This document shows positions 21,033 through 32,238 of a stretch of 64,000 nt of DNA, piece by piece. Position numbers and translations under genes: made by a program. The stretch is from Glycine soja. Taxonomy: Eukaryota; Streptophyta; Magnoliopsida; Fabales; Fabaceae. Numbering within the stretch: position 1 is the first letter of the stretch; each line of letters opens with the position of its first letter. Location of the stretch: NCBI RefSeq assembly GCF_004193775.1, contig NC_041016.1:34003640-34067639 (forward strand). Direction: 5' to 3'. The notes below the pieces were generated by a model. That model made no database searches. It had not been told where the DNA came from and saw only the letters and a list, made by a program, of their open reading frames with translations.

Positions 21033-22035
21033 TGTTAGTGCTTAGCTTTACTTAGTTTTAAAAGATTGGCTAAAATTTTGTTAAAACATAAAGCACTTAG
21101 ACAATGAAGGAAAGCTGGAGTTGCTGCACATGATGTCTAACATTATGTCAAGGAATCAGATTGGGCTGCACAATGCACAAGGCAAGATAAAATGTCAAAT
21201 GAAGAATTGAAGCTGCAGGATCCACGATGTCGGATACAATGTCCAGGACATCCTGCCCGAAAATACTTGACACATAAATCTGTTATATCTTTAACAGATT
21301 AATGTGCAGTCAGCAACAGATTAGGAGCTCTATCTTTAGGAACGAATTAAAAGATAATTAAAGATTGAATTACAAACTTGAATAGTTTCGTTCAGGGATT
21401 AGAGATTGAAGATAAAAACTAAAAGATAAAACTTTATCTTTTAGATCTTTAAGTGCAGATTTTTCAGGAGAATGATAGAGCTTATCCAGCGGAAGTTGTT
21501 GCAGCCCAGATACGTACACTGCTATATAAACATGAAGGCTGCACGGGTTTTTTAATCAAGTCAGAGATTGAAGAGTTATTTTGTGAGTTTTGTGACTTGA
21601 GTGTTTTGTGAGCCACCTTGATGTTACCCTAACATCAAGTGTTGGACCTGAGTGTGTAGAGTTGATCTCTATTGTTCAGAGAGCAATCTCTGGTGTGTCT
21701 TTGATTTGTTTGTAAACACGGGTGAGTGATTGAGAGGGAGTGAGAGGGGTTCTCATATCTAAGAGTGGCTCTTAGGTAGAAGTTGCATGGGTAATGGTTA
21801 GGTGAGAAGGTTGTATACAGTGGCTGTTAGATCTTCGAACTAATACTATTTTAGTGGATTTCCTCCCTGGCTTGGTAGCCCCCAGATGTAGGTGACGTTG
21901 CACCGAACTGGGTTAACAATTCTCTTGTGTTATTTACTTGTTTAATCTGTTCATACTGTCATATACAATCTGCATGTTCTGAAGCGCGATGTCGTGACAT
22001 CCTGTACGACATCTGTCCTCAGTATCAGAATTTCA
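21033..22035 (+). repeat. Outer SIRE 3' LTR
   Basis: 1,003 bp, same ends as the 5' LTR, TATA box at 21523-21530. About nine differences from 3277-4279 by eye, three within the last 20 bp (CTGTCATTGG versus CTGTCCTCAG). Confidence 0.93.
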
Positions 22036-22565
22036 GCCTAGTCAAGCTCGTCCATAAAAATAGGCTTTTGAAGTTTGTCATTTCAATTTCTCGCTAAGTA
22101 AAAATGGATCATTTTTAAGGTCCAACGCCTTAAAATGATCACCACTTAAGTAAAAAAGAATCACTTGATAAGAAAGAACTACGTAGGTCTTATTTCCTCA
22201 TCACAAATTGAGGAATACGTAGGAGCAAAGGGAAACACCCTTGTCGACCACAAAAAAGAGAAAAATATAAAAAGGGTATAAAGGATATAAAGACATAAAA
22301 GGGAACGTAAAAATCAAAGTCATGTTTGCACATTCGATTAAAGGCTGTCGTCCCTTGGGACGGACGTGTGGGGTGCTAATACCTTCCCCGTGCGTAAATA
22401 CAACTCCCGAACCTTTCACTTAAAAGTTCGTAGATCGCGTCTTTTCCGGTTTTTCCGACGTTTTCCTCAAATAAACGTTGGTGGCGACTCCGTGCGTATT
22501 CCTTTCGTGGAACACGCATCCCGTGAGCCACGCGTCGCCCTCCCGCCGAAGGGTAGGTTGCGACA
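22036..22565 (+). repeat. Ogre element A 3' LTR, right part
   Basis: Resumes with the duplicated target GCCTA (22036-22040) and continues with the same sequence types as the element B LTR: ACTACGTAGGTCTTATTTCC, GTCGACCAC and a GTGGCGACTCCG block. It ends GGTTGCGACA at 22565. Joined to 2154-3276 the LTR is about 1.65 kb, shorter than the 2.06 kb LTR of element B. Confidence 0.85.
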
Positions 22566-22706
22566 ACTGTGAATATTTGCTTTCGATTCATTTTTGTTTT
22601 CCTCTTGAACTAGGTAACCGTTGTTTTGGTTAGCGTTTTGTATGTATAGAATCTCCTACAGGTAGCCTAGTTATTTCGAAGAAATACAATCTTCTACCGC
22701 TGTATC

Positions 22707-23125
22707 ATGAAGATTGTTATCTCTATTCCACTAATAAATTGTGATTTTGCTGGAGGAGAACATTACCGGGACACTTGTTATTTCTATTCTATAAATAAAT
22801 CAAAATGGAGACAAGATTCGACCATGTACAATCATTATGAGAAAGGAAAAGCTCCTGATCTTGAAAGTGTATTGGTAGACTTCATGACATATCAAGCTAG
22901 CTCTAAAGGTGATTGCTATTCAATGCAACAACAGGGAACTCAGTTTGAAAAAGACTATTCTTTTGAAGATTATCAATGGGAATCATAATGGCAACCTTGT
23001 TATCACAATGAAGCAGAAGGATTGTCTAATCTGGATGACCTGTTAATGCAATTCAAGGATACAGTAGATTCAATGCAACAAGCATTTAAAATAGCTGAGA
23101 CTCAGATTGGTAAGTTGGTGATGAC
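22707..23125 (+). pseudogene. Athila-like gag, 3' remnant
   Basis: An open stretch from 22707 to a stop near 22986, continuing past it as a region that reads LSNLDDLLMQFKDTVDSMQQAFKIAETQIGKL. That is the late-gag helical segment of Athila-type elements, a run of heptad-like residues before protease. It then shifts frame near 23110. No zinc knuckle is recognised. Assignment rests mostly on position directly before the pol piece. Confidence 0.5.
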
Positions 23126-23680
23126 ATGACTAAAGTTGTGGTCAGAAGAGAAGAAGAGTATGCAGAGATTGAAACACATCAAGAAAGCATTCTTCAAGTT
23201 AACACAATCGAACATCAATTGATCACCAAAGAAGAAAAGGATGAAGTCTCCATTATTCCAGAATATCCCTGCATGGAAACTACTGGCTATGTTGTAGGCA
23301 AAGATAAAGGTCGATTGGAACTTAGGATAGAGGATCATAAAATCTCCTTTGACCTCTTTGAAGCAATGAAACACCCAGGTATGAGTGATGCCTGTTTTGA
23401 AGAAGAAGAGGTGGAGCGGGAGATAGCATTATTAGCTTCAACCATGGTACTAGAGTTCCCTTTGGAAAAAGAACCTAATTATGTGACAGACTGCCTAGTT
23501 TGTGATGAAGAGCTTAATGATCCCAAAGACAACTCTGTTGGTCATGTGGTTCTTTAAGAATTAGAAAAAATTAGACCAACAAAAAAGCCCAAAGCAGAAT
23601 TGAAGACCCTTCCAGTGCATTTAAAGTATGTATTCTTGGAGGATAATGAGACTAAACCTATTATAATTAGCAGCTCCTAG
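23126..23680 (+). pseudogene. Athila-like pol: protease-to-RT linker remnant
   Basis: The frame used by the downstream RT is open from 23126 to a stop at 23555, resumes, and is stopped again near 23678. It reads through an acidic linker (CFEEEEVEREIALL, NYVTDCLVCDEELND) and LKTLPVHLKYVFLEDNET, the short motif just before the RT domain in Athila/Tat elements. The protease DTG/DSG active site is not seen here and is presumed lost. Confidence 0.65.
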
Positions 23681-24892
23681 CAGAAGGAAGAAGAGGATCA
23701 ACTGGTGCAGATTCTAAAAAGTTGTAAAGTTGTTATTGGTTGGAACATCTCTGATTTAAAAGGAATCAGTCCATCATATTGTATGCACAACATCAATTTG
23801 GAAGCTGGTTACAAGCCTGTGAGACAACCTCAGAGAAGATTGAATCCTATAATGAAAGAAGTGCTCAAGTTGCTAGAGGCAGGGCTCATCTATCCAATTT
23901 TGGATAGTTCATGGGTTAGTCCTGTTCAAGTTGTCTCAAAAAAGGGAGGTATGACAGTGGTCAAGAATGATACGGATGAGCTAATTCCTACAAGAACAGT
24001 CATCAGATGGAGAATGTGTATTGATTACAGGAAACTCAATGAAGCCACAAGGAAAGACCATTACCTGTTTCCCTTCATGGATCAAATGCTTGAGAGGCTT
24101 ATAGGGAAATCTTTCGATTATTTCTTGGACGGATACTCGGGCTACAATCAAATTGCAGTAGATCCTCAAGACCAAGAAAAGACAGCTTTCACATGCCCCT
24201 TTGGTGTATTTGCTTATTGTCGCATGCCGTTCGGTTTATGTAATGCCCCAACTACTTTCCAGAGATGTATGATGGCAATTTTTGCTAACATGGTAGAGAA
24301 ATGTATTGAAGTCTTTATGGACGATTTTTCGGTCTTTGGTGCATCTTTTGGAAATTGTCTAGCAAATTTAGAAAAAGTGTTACAGCACTATGAAGAATCT
24401 AATTTGATGCTCAACTGGGAGAAATGTCCCTTTATGGTTCAAGAAGGTATTGTGCTGGGACACAACATTTCTAAAAGAGGAATTGAGGTGGATAAAGCAA
24501 AACTAGATGTTATTGATAAACTTCCACCTCCAGTTAATGTGAAAGGCATACAGAGTTTTTTAGGTCATGCTAGATTCTATCGGCGATTCATTAAAGACTT
24601 CTCCAAAATTACTAAACCCCTAAGTAATCTACTGAACAAGGATGTTGTGTTTGTGTTTAATGAAGAATGTTTAGAAGCCTTTAACACCCTCAAAGCCAAG
24701 TTGGCCTCTGCTCTTGTGATTACAGCACCAGACTGGGGACAAGAGTTTGAATTGATGTATGATGCAAGTGATTATGCAATAGGTGTTGTGCTAGGACAGC
24801 GGAAGGGCAGAATGTTTCATACCATCTATTATGCTAGCAAATTTAGAATGAGGCTCAAATTAACTATGCCACCATTGAGAAAGAATTACGGG
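23681..24892 (+). pseudogene. Athila-like reverse transcriptase and start of RNase H
   Basis: About 400 open codons. RT motifs in order: INLEAGYKPVRQPQRRLNP, LLEAGLIYPILDSSWVSPVQ, WRMCIDYRKLNEATRKDH, FLDGYSGYNQIAV, MPFGLCNAPTTFQRCM, the catalytic FMDDFSVFG, VLGHNISKRGIEVDKAK and FLGHARFYRRFIKDFSK. RNase H then starts (FELMYDASDYAIGVVLGQ). A frameshift near 24842 corrupts the segment just before the insertion; in the alternative frame EAQINYATIEKEL is readable up to 24889. It is cut by element B at 24893. The copy is dead: upstream stops, no protease and truncated RNase H. Confidence 0.9.
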
Positions 24893-26953
24893 TGTCATAC
24901 CCTAATTTCGTCCGAAGACCATTGTTTGTCGGCATGCGACCTTCGTTTGACAGCCTCAAAATGTTTAACACCCATCATTGCGTAATCCGTAAAGTTCCGA
25001 GATGTTTCGGGAAGAAACCGGTCAAAAACACGAAAATGGGGATGTATTTAGCAAAATGGGTTGTGTGTAAATAAATTGTTACACTGTAATTTCATCTGAG
25101 GACCATTGTTGATCACTTTGGAAGGCTTAACACTCATCACGGTGGAATCCGTAAAGTTTCGTGAGATTTCGGAAAGAAAGCAGCCAAAAATACAAAAATG
25201 GGGGGTGAACTTATCAAGATAGGGGTGTAAATAGAAATTCAAATCTAGGCCCTTCCGAAACATTTTGGAAGTTGAGTTGATTAAGGAGGAAGCAACTGAG
25301 CGGCAAGCTCCTCCACGTTTTATTCTAAAATGGTTTCTGGGGCTTCCGTGGCTTCCGTAATGCTTCCGTAAAATTTTCTAAAACCTTCGGTAAGCATATT
25401 TCACTTAATATTGGTGAAAGGGAAGAGAAAAAAAATGAAAATCAAATATGAAACACTTCCGTAAGGCTTCCGTAACTTTTCCATAAAGTACGAAAAGGGG
25501 GGTGAACTTAGTAATTAGGGTGCGCTTAGAAATCTTCCTCAAGAAGCCTCTGGGCGGCAAGCACCTCCCTTTTTCCCTATGAATAGGGGAGGGGGGCTGT
25601 TTCAAAAATATTTCGGACCCCTTGGCTATGCATTTCGGCTATTTTGGGTGAAAAATATGTTTTCGTGAAGAAAATCCAAGGCGAGGTGCTTTCGTAACAT
25701 TTCCGAGACGTTTCCCCAAGCGATTCTGTGGAAATTCTTCGTCGTTCTTCGTTCGTTCTTCAGTCTTCAACCGGTAAATTCCTGAAATCGAATATTTCAA
25801 TTCATTCAATGCACCCTTAATGGTCCCTACTTGTTTTGTGTACTTTCAATTTCATTTCGCTTACTTTCAGTTTTCTTTTCTTCCGCTTTAACGAGCTTTT
25901 AACCGTTTATCTAATCCGTTTTCTCACCTAATAAATGATAAAATAAATTTCAACCAATCATTTGTGTTGTAATGTCGTTTAGTCACTGTTAAAGCAAAAT
26001 CTAACCGATCGTTCACGCTGTAACCTTGGTTAAACCAAAAAAACAAATTAATAATAAAATAATCAAAATATCTTGAAAAAATAATAAAAAAATAATCAAA
26101 AAAATCAATCAGACGTTTTTCTTTGGAAGTTTCCTTGAATGAATTGACTAATAACCAAAGTGAAACTAAGACTAAAATCAACTCACAAATCAAGCTTTGT
26201 TCGCAAAAGTCACTTAAAACCGTTTTAAGGTCCAACGCCTTAAACGGTCCTCTTTGCTTTTATCGGTTAACATGGACCCTTCAAAAGCATAAAATCAACC
26301 CATAACTTTATCGCTTTTGCAAGAATTACGTAGGTCTGATTTCCTCATTGCACTTGAGGATACGTAGGAGCAAAAGCCCCGCTTTTGTCGACCACCCCAA
26401 GAGATCTTTAATGGTCCAACGCCTTAACGTTTTTCTCCTTTCCAAAAATCAAAAGATCGTTTAATGGTCCAATGCCTTAAATGACTTTTGTTCGGTCAAA
26501 ATATATCTTGCAAAAAAGATAAAAACAACTTAACCAACATTCAGTTCTCAAAGAACTATGTAGGTCTGATTTCCTCATCGCAATTGAGGATACGTAGGAG
26601 CGAGGGAAACACCCTTGTCGACAACAAAAAGGTAAAAAATACAAAAAACATAAAAAGCATAAAAACACAAAAAGACATAAAAAAAGGAAAATAAAACATT
26701 TTGAAGTCATATTTGCACACTTGATTAAAGGCAGCCATCCCTTGTGACGGACACGTGGGGTGCTAATACCTTCCCCGTGCATAAAAACAACTCTCAAACC
26801 TTTCACACTTAAAGTTTGTAGACGACACCTTTTCCAGTTTTTCCGACGTTTTCCTCAAATAAACGTTGGTGGCGACTCTGCGTGCCTTCCTTCCTTGGAA
26901 GACGCACCCATGAGCCCTCGTGTCGCCCTCCCACCTAAGGGTAGGTTGTGACA
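24893..26953 (+). repeat. Ogre element B 5' LTR
   Basis: 2,061 bp, TGTCATACCC...GTTGTGACA. The first 185 bp are followed by a diverged copy of themselves (24893-25078 and 25079-25235; both carry GACCATTGTT and AATCCGTAAAGTT). A weak TATA-like CTATGAATA lies near 25578. Near the 3' end, two copies of a segment with TACGTAGGTCTGATTTCCTC and GTCGAC (26319-26397 and 26548-26625) match 22166-22245 in element A. Confidence 0.87.
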
Positions 26954-26955
26954 AT

Positions 26956-26973
26956 TGGCGACTCCACTAGGGA
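26956..26973 (+). other. Primer binding site, Ogre element B
   Basis: TGGCGACTCCACTAGGGA, two bases after the LTR end. Its reverse complement ends ...GGAGTCGCCA, as expected for a plant tRNA 3' end. Arg-tRNA is the primer reported for Ogre elements. The specific tRNA is inferred. Confidence 0.75.
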
Positions 26974-28634
26974 CTGTTTTTAGAGAGTTAGACCTTCTGA
27001 TCTCATGCAATATCATGACTTCCTCTTTTGTCGGTTTCCTTTTATTTCTCTTACGTTCTTGTATATAACTCTTTAATGCTTTTAGTGTGTTTTTTAAATG
27101 TATGTGTGAGATAGATATTTATTCATTTGATGCACACAAACACCAACACTATTTATACATAAGATGAGTTGAAAAGGGACCCTATACTCGAGTCCATGGG
27201 AACATAAGGAGTGGAGGTGAATCTGTGGTCATGCTGGGTCTCCGAGTTGCTTGATAATAGTGAACCCTCATCTAGAGTTTTTCTCTTTGATAATATATTA
27301 TTGTTGGTAGTCCCTACTACCGCAATATGTTTTTCGAAGGGAATAATATCTCTAGAAACCGTTTAGGGAGATATCACCAACTTGGGAGTTATCACTAAAA
27401 GCCTTTTAGTTCCTCCCATTTAGGTCCCTAAAATAGGGGCACAAAGCGAACACGTTGCGTGCCTTTTAAACACTACCATGCATATAACCTAAATGTCATG
27501 TACGCCTTTGTTGTATGATTATTTGTGGATATTGCCATGTTATGTACACCCCCATGTTGCGCTTTTACGCATTTGTATCATGTCGTCGCGCATGCATTTT
27601 ATGTTGGTCTCGTCTTTTGTCACGGGAAACCGGAAGGTCCTAAAGGTCCATATCACCTTCTTAACTGCACACATGGGGCACTGCGCCCCCAAATGCACAA
27701 GTAAAAAGAGATGATTTTTTGGTCTCTCATGTCCATAAATGCATTCATATCATGCATCGCATAAGCATCTCTTCATGGCATCATAATTGACATATTGTTC
27801 CTGCATTTGTCACTTATCATGTTCATGCATTGCATTTTGCGTAAGTCATTTCATCACCATGCATCTGCATCTAACATGCTTTTTGCATACCTTTTATTTT
27901 CATGTTTACTCATGCATGATCCTTGCATTTTCCTCTGCAAAACAAAAACAAAAAAAAGGAAACATGAAAATTCACACGGCATTCTTAGTTGCATGTGTTA
28001 GGTACCATGAGCCAACCATGTTGGGATCATAAACCTATTTCCAAAAAAAAAAACAAAACAAAATGATTGAGCACAATACCTAATGCATAGTTAACTAGGA
28101 AATGATGTTTCTTCGGGCATCTCAATCTCATAATTACATTTTCCATGCATAGCAAACGTATCCCGAGTCATTCATCTCTATGAAATGTTGTCGAAGTATT
28201 GGCTATCAAAATTGTCATTCCTTGGGTTATGGGGTTGAACCAAGCTCATGCTTTTACAAAAGGTTCATCAAGTCAAGTTGAAGTATGGAAGTAACCATCT
28301 TGCAAAAAAAAAATTGGGCAAAAGATGGATCGAGTTACATCGCTGCTTCGTCTACTGCCAAACACATTTTGGACTATTGATGTCCTTGTTACTTCCAGTT
28401 TCACCTTGACAAAGATGTCATGGACCATGTTGAAAATCTAAATTGATTCAACCCTATGTCCTGCGTAAAAGTTCGTGATACTTCAATTGTGCATCATTTG
28501 CATACATCCATGTTGTTCAATTGGTTGCATTGCCCATTGCATTCTTTCCTTGAAAACCAAACTATAATCATTGTAATCAAACGAAAGAATGTGCTTTACG
28601 ATGCCCTTACTGAACCCGTGCTAGAGGTAGAGTA
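26974..28634 (+). other. Ogre element B leader, no coding region recognised
   Basis: About 1.66 kb of T-rich, CAT-rich sequence with only short open stretches. The extra ORF1 that many Ogre elements carry before gag is not recognisable here. Confidence 0.6.
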
Positions 28635-29411
28635 ATGGGTGAAGTAAAGGGGGTGAAAGAGCAGATAAAGGCCAACATGGAGGCCATGAAAGAGCAAATG
28701 ACCACAATGATAGAGGCCATGAAAGAGCAAATGACCACAATGATAGAGGCCATGATGAGCATGAAGAAGATAATGAAAGCCAATGCGGTTGCAGTTGCCG
28801 CTACCAGCGTTGTTGCTAAGGTGAACCCGACTCCCTCACCTGGCCTCAACCAAATGAATCATCCAACCTCAGATATGGTAGGCAAAGATTTGGGAAGTAC
28901 GGGCAACCCCCATTATGTGCAAATTCAAAACAAGCATGCCTTCCCGCCATATGGCTTGCCTCCCAAATATACACCACCCAATGTGGCGTACACTCCCAGT
29001 GAGAATGTCAATAACTCCACTGCCATACTCATTGAGAGCCAACAACCTCAATCTGATCATGCACATGTCTCTCAAACCACAGGGGAGATGCATGAAATTC
29101 CCCACCACAATCTAGCTGACTTCAAGCCTTGCCTCGGATATGCCACTGAAGGGCAAGCATTTGGTGGTATACCCCTGCAAAACACTTTGGAGAGGCCTCA
29201 ATTTTGCCCCCAACCACAACCCTTATATGGAAAAATGGTTGGTTACACACCTTCAAGCTTTGCAGATTTGGTCTTCTCCGGCGAAAGGATCAAAGTGGGT
29301 CTGGAAAGAGGCAAATCTGATCATCCTGCTTTGATGAATGCGAAAAATAGGGCAAATGAAGAGGGTGAGAATGAAGGAGAAACCTATGCTGCGACTTCCA
29401 TTCCTACCTAG
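28635..29411 (+). pseudogene. Ogre-like gag, internally deleted
   Basis: The ATG at 28635 opens 258 codons. The N-terminus is a Met/Lys/Glu-rich helical repeat (MEAMKEQMTTMIEAMKEQMT, written twice), then a Pro/Gln-rich linker (HAFPPYGLPPKYTPPNVAY, CLGYATEGQAFGGIPLQNT). The C-terminal gag motif follows abruptly as GKMVGYTPSSFADLVFSGER, VGLERGK and HPALMNAK. The helical capsid core expected between linker and VGY is absent, so an internal deletion joined the two ends. It stops at 29409 after TSIPT; coding similarity continues downstream in another frame. Confidence 0.75.
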
Positions 29412-29842
29412 AAATTCCCCCACCAGCTTAACAACATCATTACTCAACCAATATCAGCCCTTCTCATTACCCACCACCCAGTCATCCACAAAGGTCATCC
29501 CTAAATCAATCACAAAGCCTATCTACCGCACGCCCAATGCCCAAACACCACCTTTAGCGAAAACCAAAAAGGAATTTTGCAATTAAAAGCCTGTAGGATT
29601 CACCCCAAATTCTGGTGTCATATGCTAACTTGCTCCCATATCTACTTGATAATGCAATGGTAGCAGTAACCCCTACCAAGGTTCCTCAACCTCCATTTTT
29701 TCGAGGATACGACTCGAATGCAACATGTGCATATCATGGAGGAGTTCCGGGACATTCCATTGAGCATTGTATGACCTTGAAGCGTAAGGTGCAAAGTCTA
29801 ATTAAGGCAGGCTGGCTGAAATTTGAGGAGAATTGCTTGTGA
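29412..29842 (+). pseudogene. Ogre-like gag, C-terminal remnant with zinc-knuckle-like motif
   Basis: Out of frame with the preceding gag, then open at 29615-29842: SYANLLPYLLDNAMVAVTP, PQPPFFRGYD and the Tat-type finger C-A-Y-H-G-G-V-P-G-H-S-I-E-H-C, ending KVQSLIKAGWLKFEE. In intact elements this directly precedes protease. Here coding similarity ends at about 29842, which marks the left edge of the pol deletion. Confidence 0.75.
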
Positions 29843-31116
29843 ATCCTAACATTGACAAGCGACACCACACATGGGGTAATTTTGAAAGCTGTTGTTAGAT
29901 GTCTCTAATGACTCATCAGGATTTTCAAGTTTATGCCATTGTTGTAAACCAGAGTTACAATGCTAAATAAAATGGATAAATTTGACATCTTTGTCCCTCA
30001 TCCTCTCGTAATTACATCTTTGCTTTCATTGGAATGTGGGTGCAAGCCATTGGTTTGTTTGCTCAAGTGACCTGCGCTCCTGACTTTGGACTTTCCAAGA
30101 CCGTTCAATAAGAAATTACTCATGCTACACATTTGGTGAGGATGCCGTAAACAACGAGTAAAGCAGAAAAGTTCTAAAAAGAAAAAGAAAAAAAACATTT
30201 GATTGACTGTGTTATCAAGTAAAAATATAGACATTCATGTGACCTCATTTTATCATTCCTGAAAGTTTGTCTTTTTGAGAGAGAAGTGAGTTATCAAGAA
30301 TAGGACTCATTTAACTTAATCTGTCAATTGAAAAATCCTTCAACTGTTTCTCGTCCTTAAAAGTCCTTTTTGAGAATCAGCTGCTTCTTTCATTCTTCCT
30401 TGCTACAAGGTTGTGAAAACAAGGTAATGACTGATACCTCTAAGCCCTACACTGGGGCAATAAGAGGCACCATGCATAAACCTCAAGTGAACCTAAGGGC
30501 AAATCAGAAATTCTCACCCAATAGGTTCTCTGCTACAAGGTCATGATGAAAGATGATGATTGATACCTCAAAGCCCAACACTAAGGAAATGAGGGGCACC
30601 GTGCATGAGCCTCAAGCGAACCAAGGGGCAGATCAAAAGTTCCCACCCGTCGATATTTTTAAACAAAAAAGGGGGGATTGAAAAACCGTGGGATTTCAGT
30701 GGATTGATTAAACGGCTCCATCACCGTCACTCCAAAATTATCAAGTGAGTAAATCAAACAAGACATATACTCTAAGGGAGTTCCTAGAGAGATTTGCGAA
30801 AGATAGGATAAGGTTGCATGAATTATCACCGCTTTCAAAAGGACAGTCAATCTGTGTTTTTTCAAAAATCAAATCAAAATCACAAAATAAGGAAAGAATG
30901 TCATGAACATTGTACAACTTTCCATGACATTGCATTGTTGCATACGAAGTCTGCATTTACCGCATTTTAAGACAGAGGTTGCATGCATCTGCATCCCTAA
31001 AAATCATGTTAACTGCATAGATTTCTTACCTTTAATGTCCAATCTTTTGAATTTGGGAAGACCGACCCTTTCGGAGTCAATCTCTTGCTTTCTCATAAGG
31101 GTGGACCATTAGGTAC
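29843..31116 (+). other. Ogre element B post-deletion region with a 125-bp direct duplication
   Basis: No gene. Two diverged direct copies of about 125 bp lie at roughly 30405-30525 and 30530-30650. They are marked by GCTACAAGGT, TGATACCTC(T/A)AAGCCC, GAGGCACC / GAGGGGCACC and GAACC(T)AAGGG. The rest is AT-rich and unassigned. Confidence 0.6.
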
Positions 31117-31990
31117 TAGTACCCTCGCCTTGAGAGGGCTGCACGCCCTCGCCTTCAGAGGGCTACACGCCCTCGCCTTCAGAGGACTACACGTTCTCGC
31201 CTTTAGAGGAATACACGTCCTCGCCTTCAGAGGGCAACACACCCTTGCCTTCAGAGGGCTACATGCCCTCGCCTTCAGAGGACTATACGCCCTCGCCTTC
31301 AGAGGGCTGCACGCCCTCGCCTTCAAAGGACTACACGCCCTCGCCTTTAGAGGACTACACGTCCTCGCCTTCAGAGGGCTGCACGTCCTCACCTTCAGAG
31401 GGCTGCACTTCCTCGCCTTCAGAGGACTACACGTCCTCGCCTTCAGAGGGCTACACGTCCTCGCCTTCAGAGGGCTACACACCCTCTCCTTCAGAGGGCT
31501 ACACACCCTTGCCTTCAGAGGGCTACACACCCTCGCCTTTATAGGACTACACTCTCTCACCTTCAAAGGGCTTCACGCCCTCGCCTTCAGAGGACTACAC
31601 GTCCTTGCCGTCAGAGGACTACACGTCCTCGCCTTCAGAAGGCTGCACGCCCTCGCCTTCAGAGGACTGCACGCCCTCACCTTCAGAGGACTCCACGTCC
31701 TCGCCTTTAGAGGACTACACGCCCTCGCCTTTAGAGAGCTACAAGCCCTCGCCTTCAGAGGACTACAAGTCCTCGCCTTCAAAGGACTACACGTCCTCGC
31801 CTTTAGAGAGTTACATATCCTCACCTTCAGAGGGCTACACGCCCTCGCCTTCAGAGGACTACACGTCCTCAACTTTAGAGGGCTACACGCCTTCACCTTC
31901 AGAGGGCTACACGTACTCGCCTTCAGGGGGTTACACGCCCTCGCCTTCGGAGGCTCCAAATCTGCGCCTTTAGAGAACTCAAAGTCCTCT
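31117..31990 (+). repeat. 24-bp coding-phase minisatellite, about 36 units
   Basis: Head-to-tail units of 24 bp close to GCCTTCAGAGGGCTACACGC, varying mainly by GGG/GGA, GCCC/GTCC and TAC/TGC. Because every unit is 24 bp with almost no indels, the array is open over its whole length on the + strand (8-residue repeat AFRGLHAL) and over long stretches in the other frames and on the - strand. This multi-frame openness is explained by the repeat, so I do not call a protein. Confidence 0.9.
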
Positions 31991-32238
31991 ACCCTTAATG
32001 CTTAACCGAGACTTGCGCTCCCGGGTGAGGGGCCAGTAGTTTCCCTTTATCAGTTCCTTGGCCACCCCCCTGATCTCATAGGAGGGCCAACTATGTGAGC
32101 ACAACCAAAGAGGGAGGCTATCACACAGCTACTATGCATACCGGGCCAAGATTTTGCCCAAACCGCCACAGGAAGACGAGTGTGGATCATGCGCACCACC
32201 ACAACTCTGATCTCCCCCTGCCAAAGTGCCAGTTGGTG

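Larger units (their letters stand above)
3277..22035 (+). mobile_element. SIRE-like Ty1/copia element (outer copy), complete but interrupted
   Basis: Order: 5' LTR (3277-4279), primer site, gag-pol (4338-8617 and 18086-18544), envelope-like ORF (18545-20512), polypurine tract, 3' LTR (21033-22035). The 5-bp duplication GCCTA flanks it (3272-3276 and 22036-22040). Without the 9.46 kb insertion and its duplicated 5-bp target, the element is about 9.29 kb, in the size range of SIRE1-type elements. The two LTRs differ at about nine positions by eye, three of them clustered in the last 20 bp. Gag-pol has two nonsense codons and a 4-bp deletion, so this copy is not autonomous. Confidence 0.93.
1..22565 (+). 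mobile_element. Ogre-like Ty3/gypsy (Tat lineage) element A: 3' end and interrupted 3' LTR
   Basis: The left end lies outside the window. What is visible is the untranslated 3' region (tandem array, single-copy tail, polypurine tract) and the 3' LTR beginning TGTCATACCC. The LTR is split by a SIRE-like element at 3276/22036 and ends in TGCGACA at 22565. The same LTR start, LTR end and flanking tract recur in element B (24893-38836), which has a tRNA-type primer site after its 5' LTR, so this is the 3' LTR of a related element. A tandem-repeat 3' region is typical of legume Ogre/Tat elements. No coding part of element A is in view, so the lineage rests on similarity to element B. Confidence 0.8.
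22566..24892 (+). mobile_element. Athila-like Ty3/gypsy element, internal fragment
   Basis: Decayed gag and pol pieces without LTRs. The left edge is the end of Ogre element A's LTR at 22565; the right edge is the start of Ogre element B at 24893, inside RNase H. The expected continuation of RNase H is not found after element B, so the rest was lost. Lineage is from the RT block (FMDDFSVFG, NWEKCPFMVQEGIVLGH, RGIEVDKAK), characteristic of Athila-type elements. Confidence 0.8.

Noticed and set aside
31085..32005. A 306-codon protein with an 8-residue repeat
   Set aside because: Fully explained by a 24-bp minisatellite that is open in several frames on both strands.
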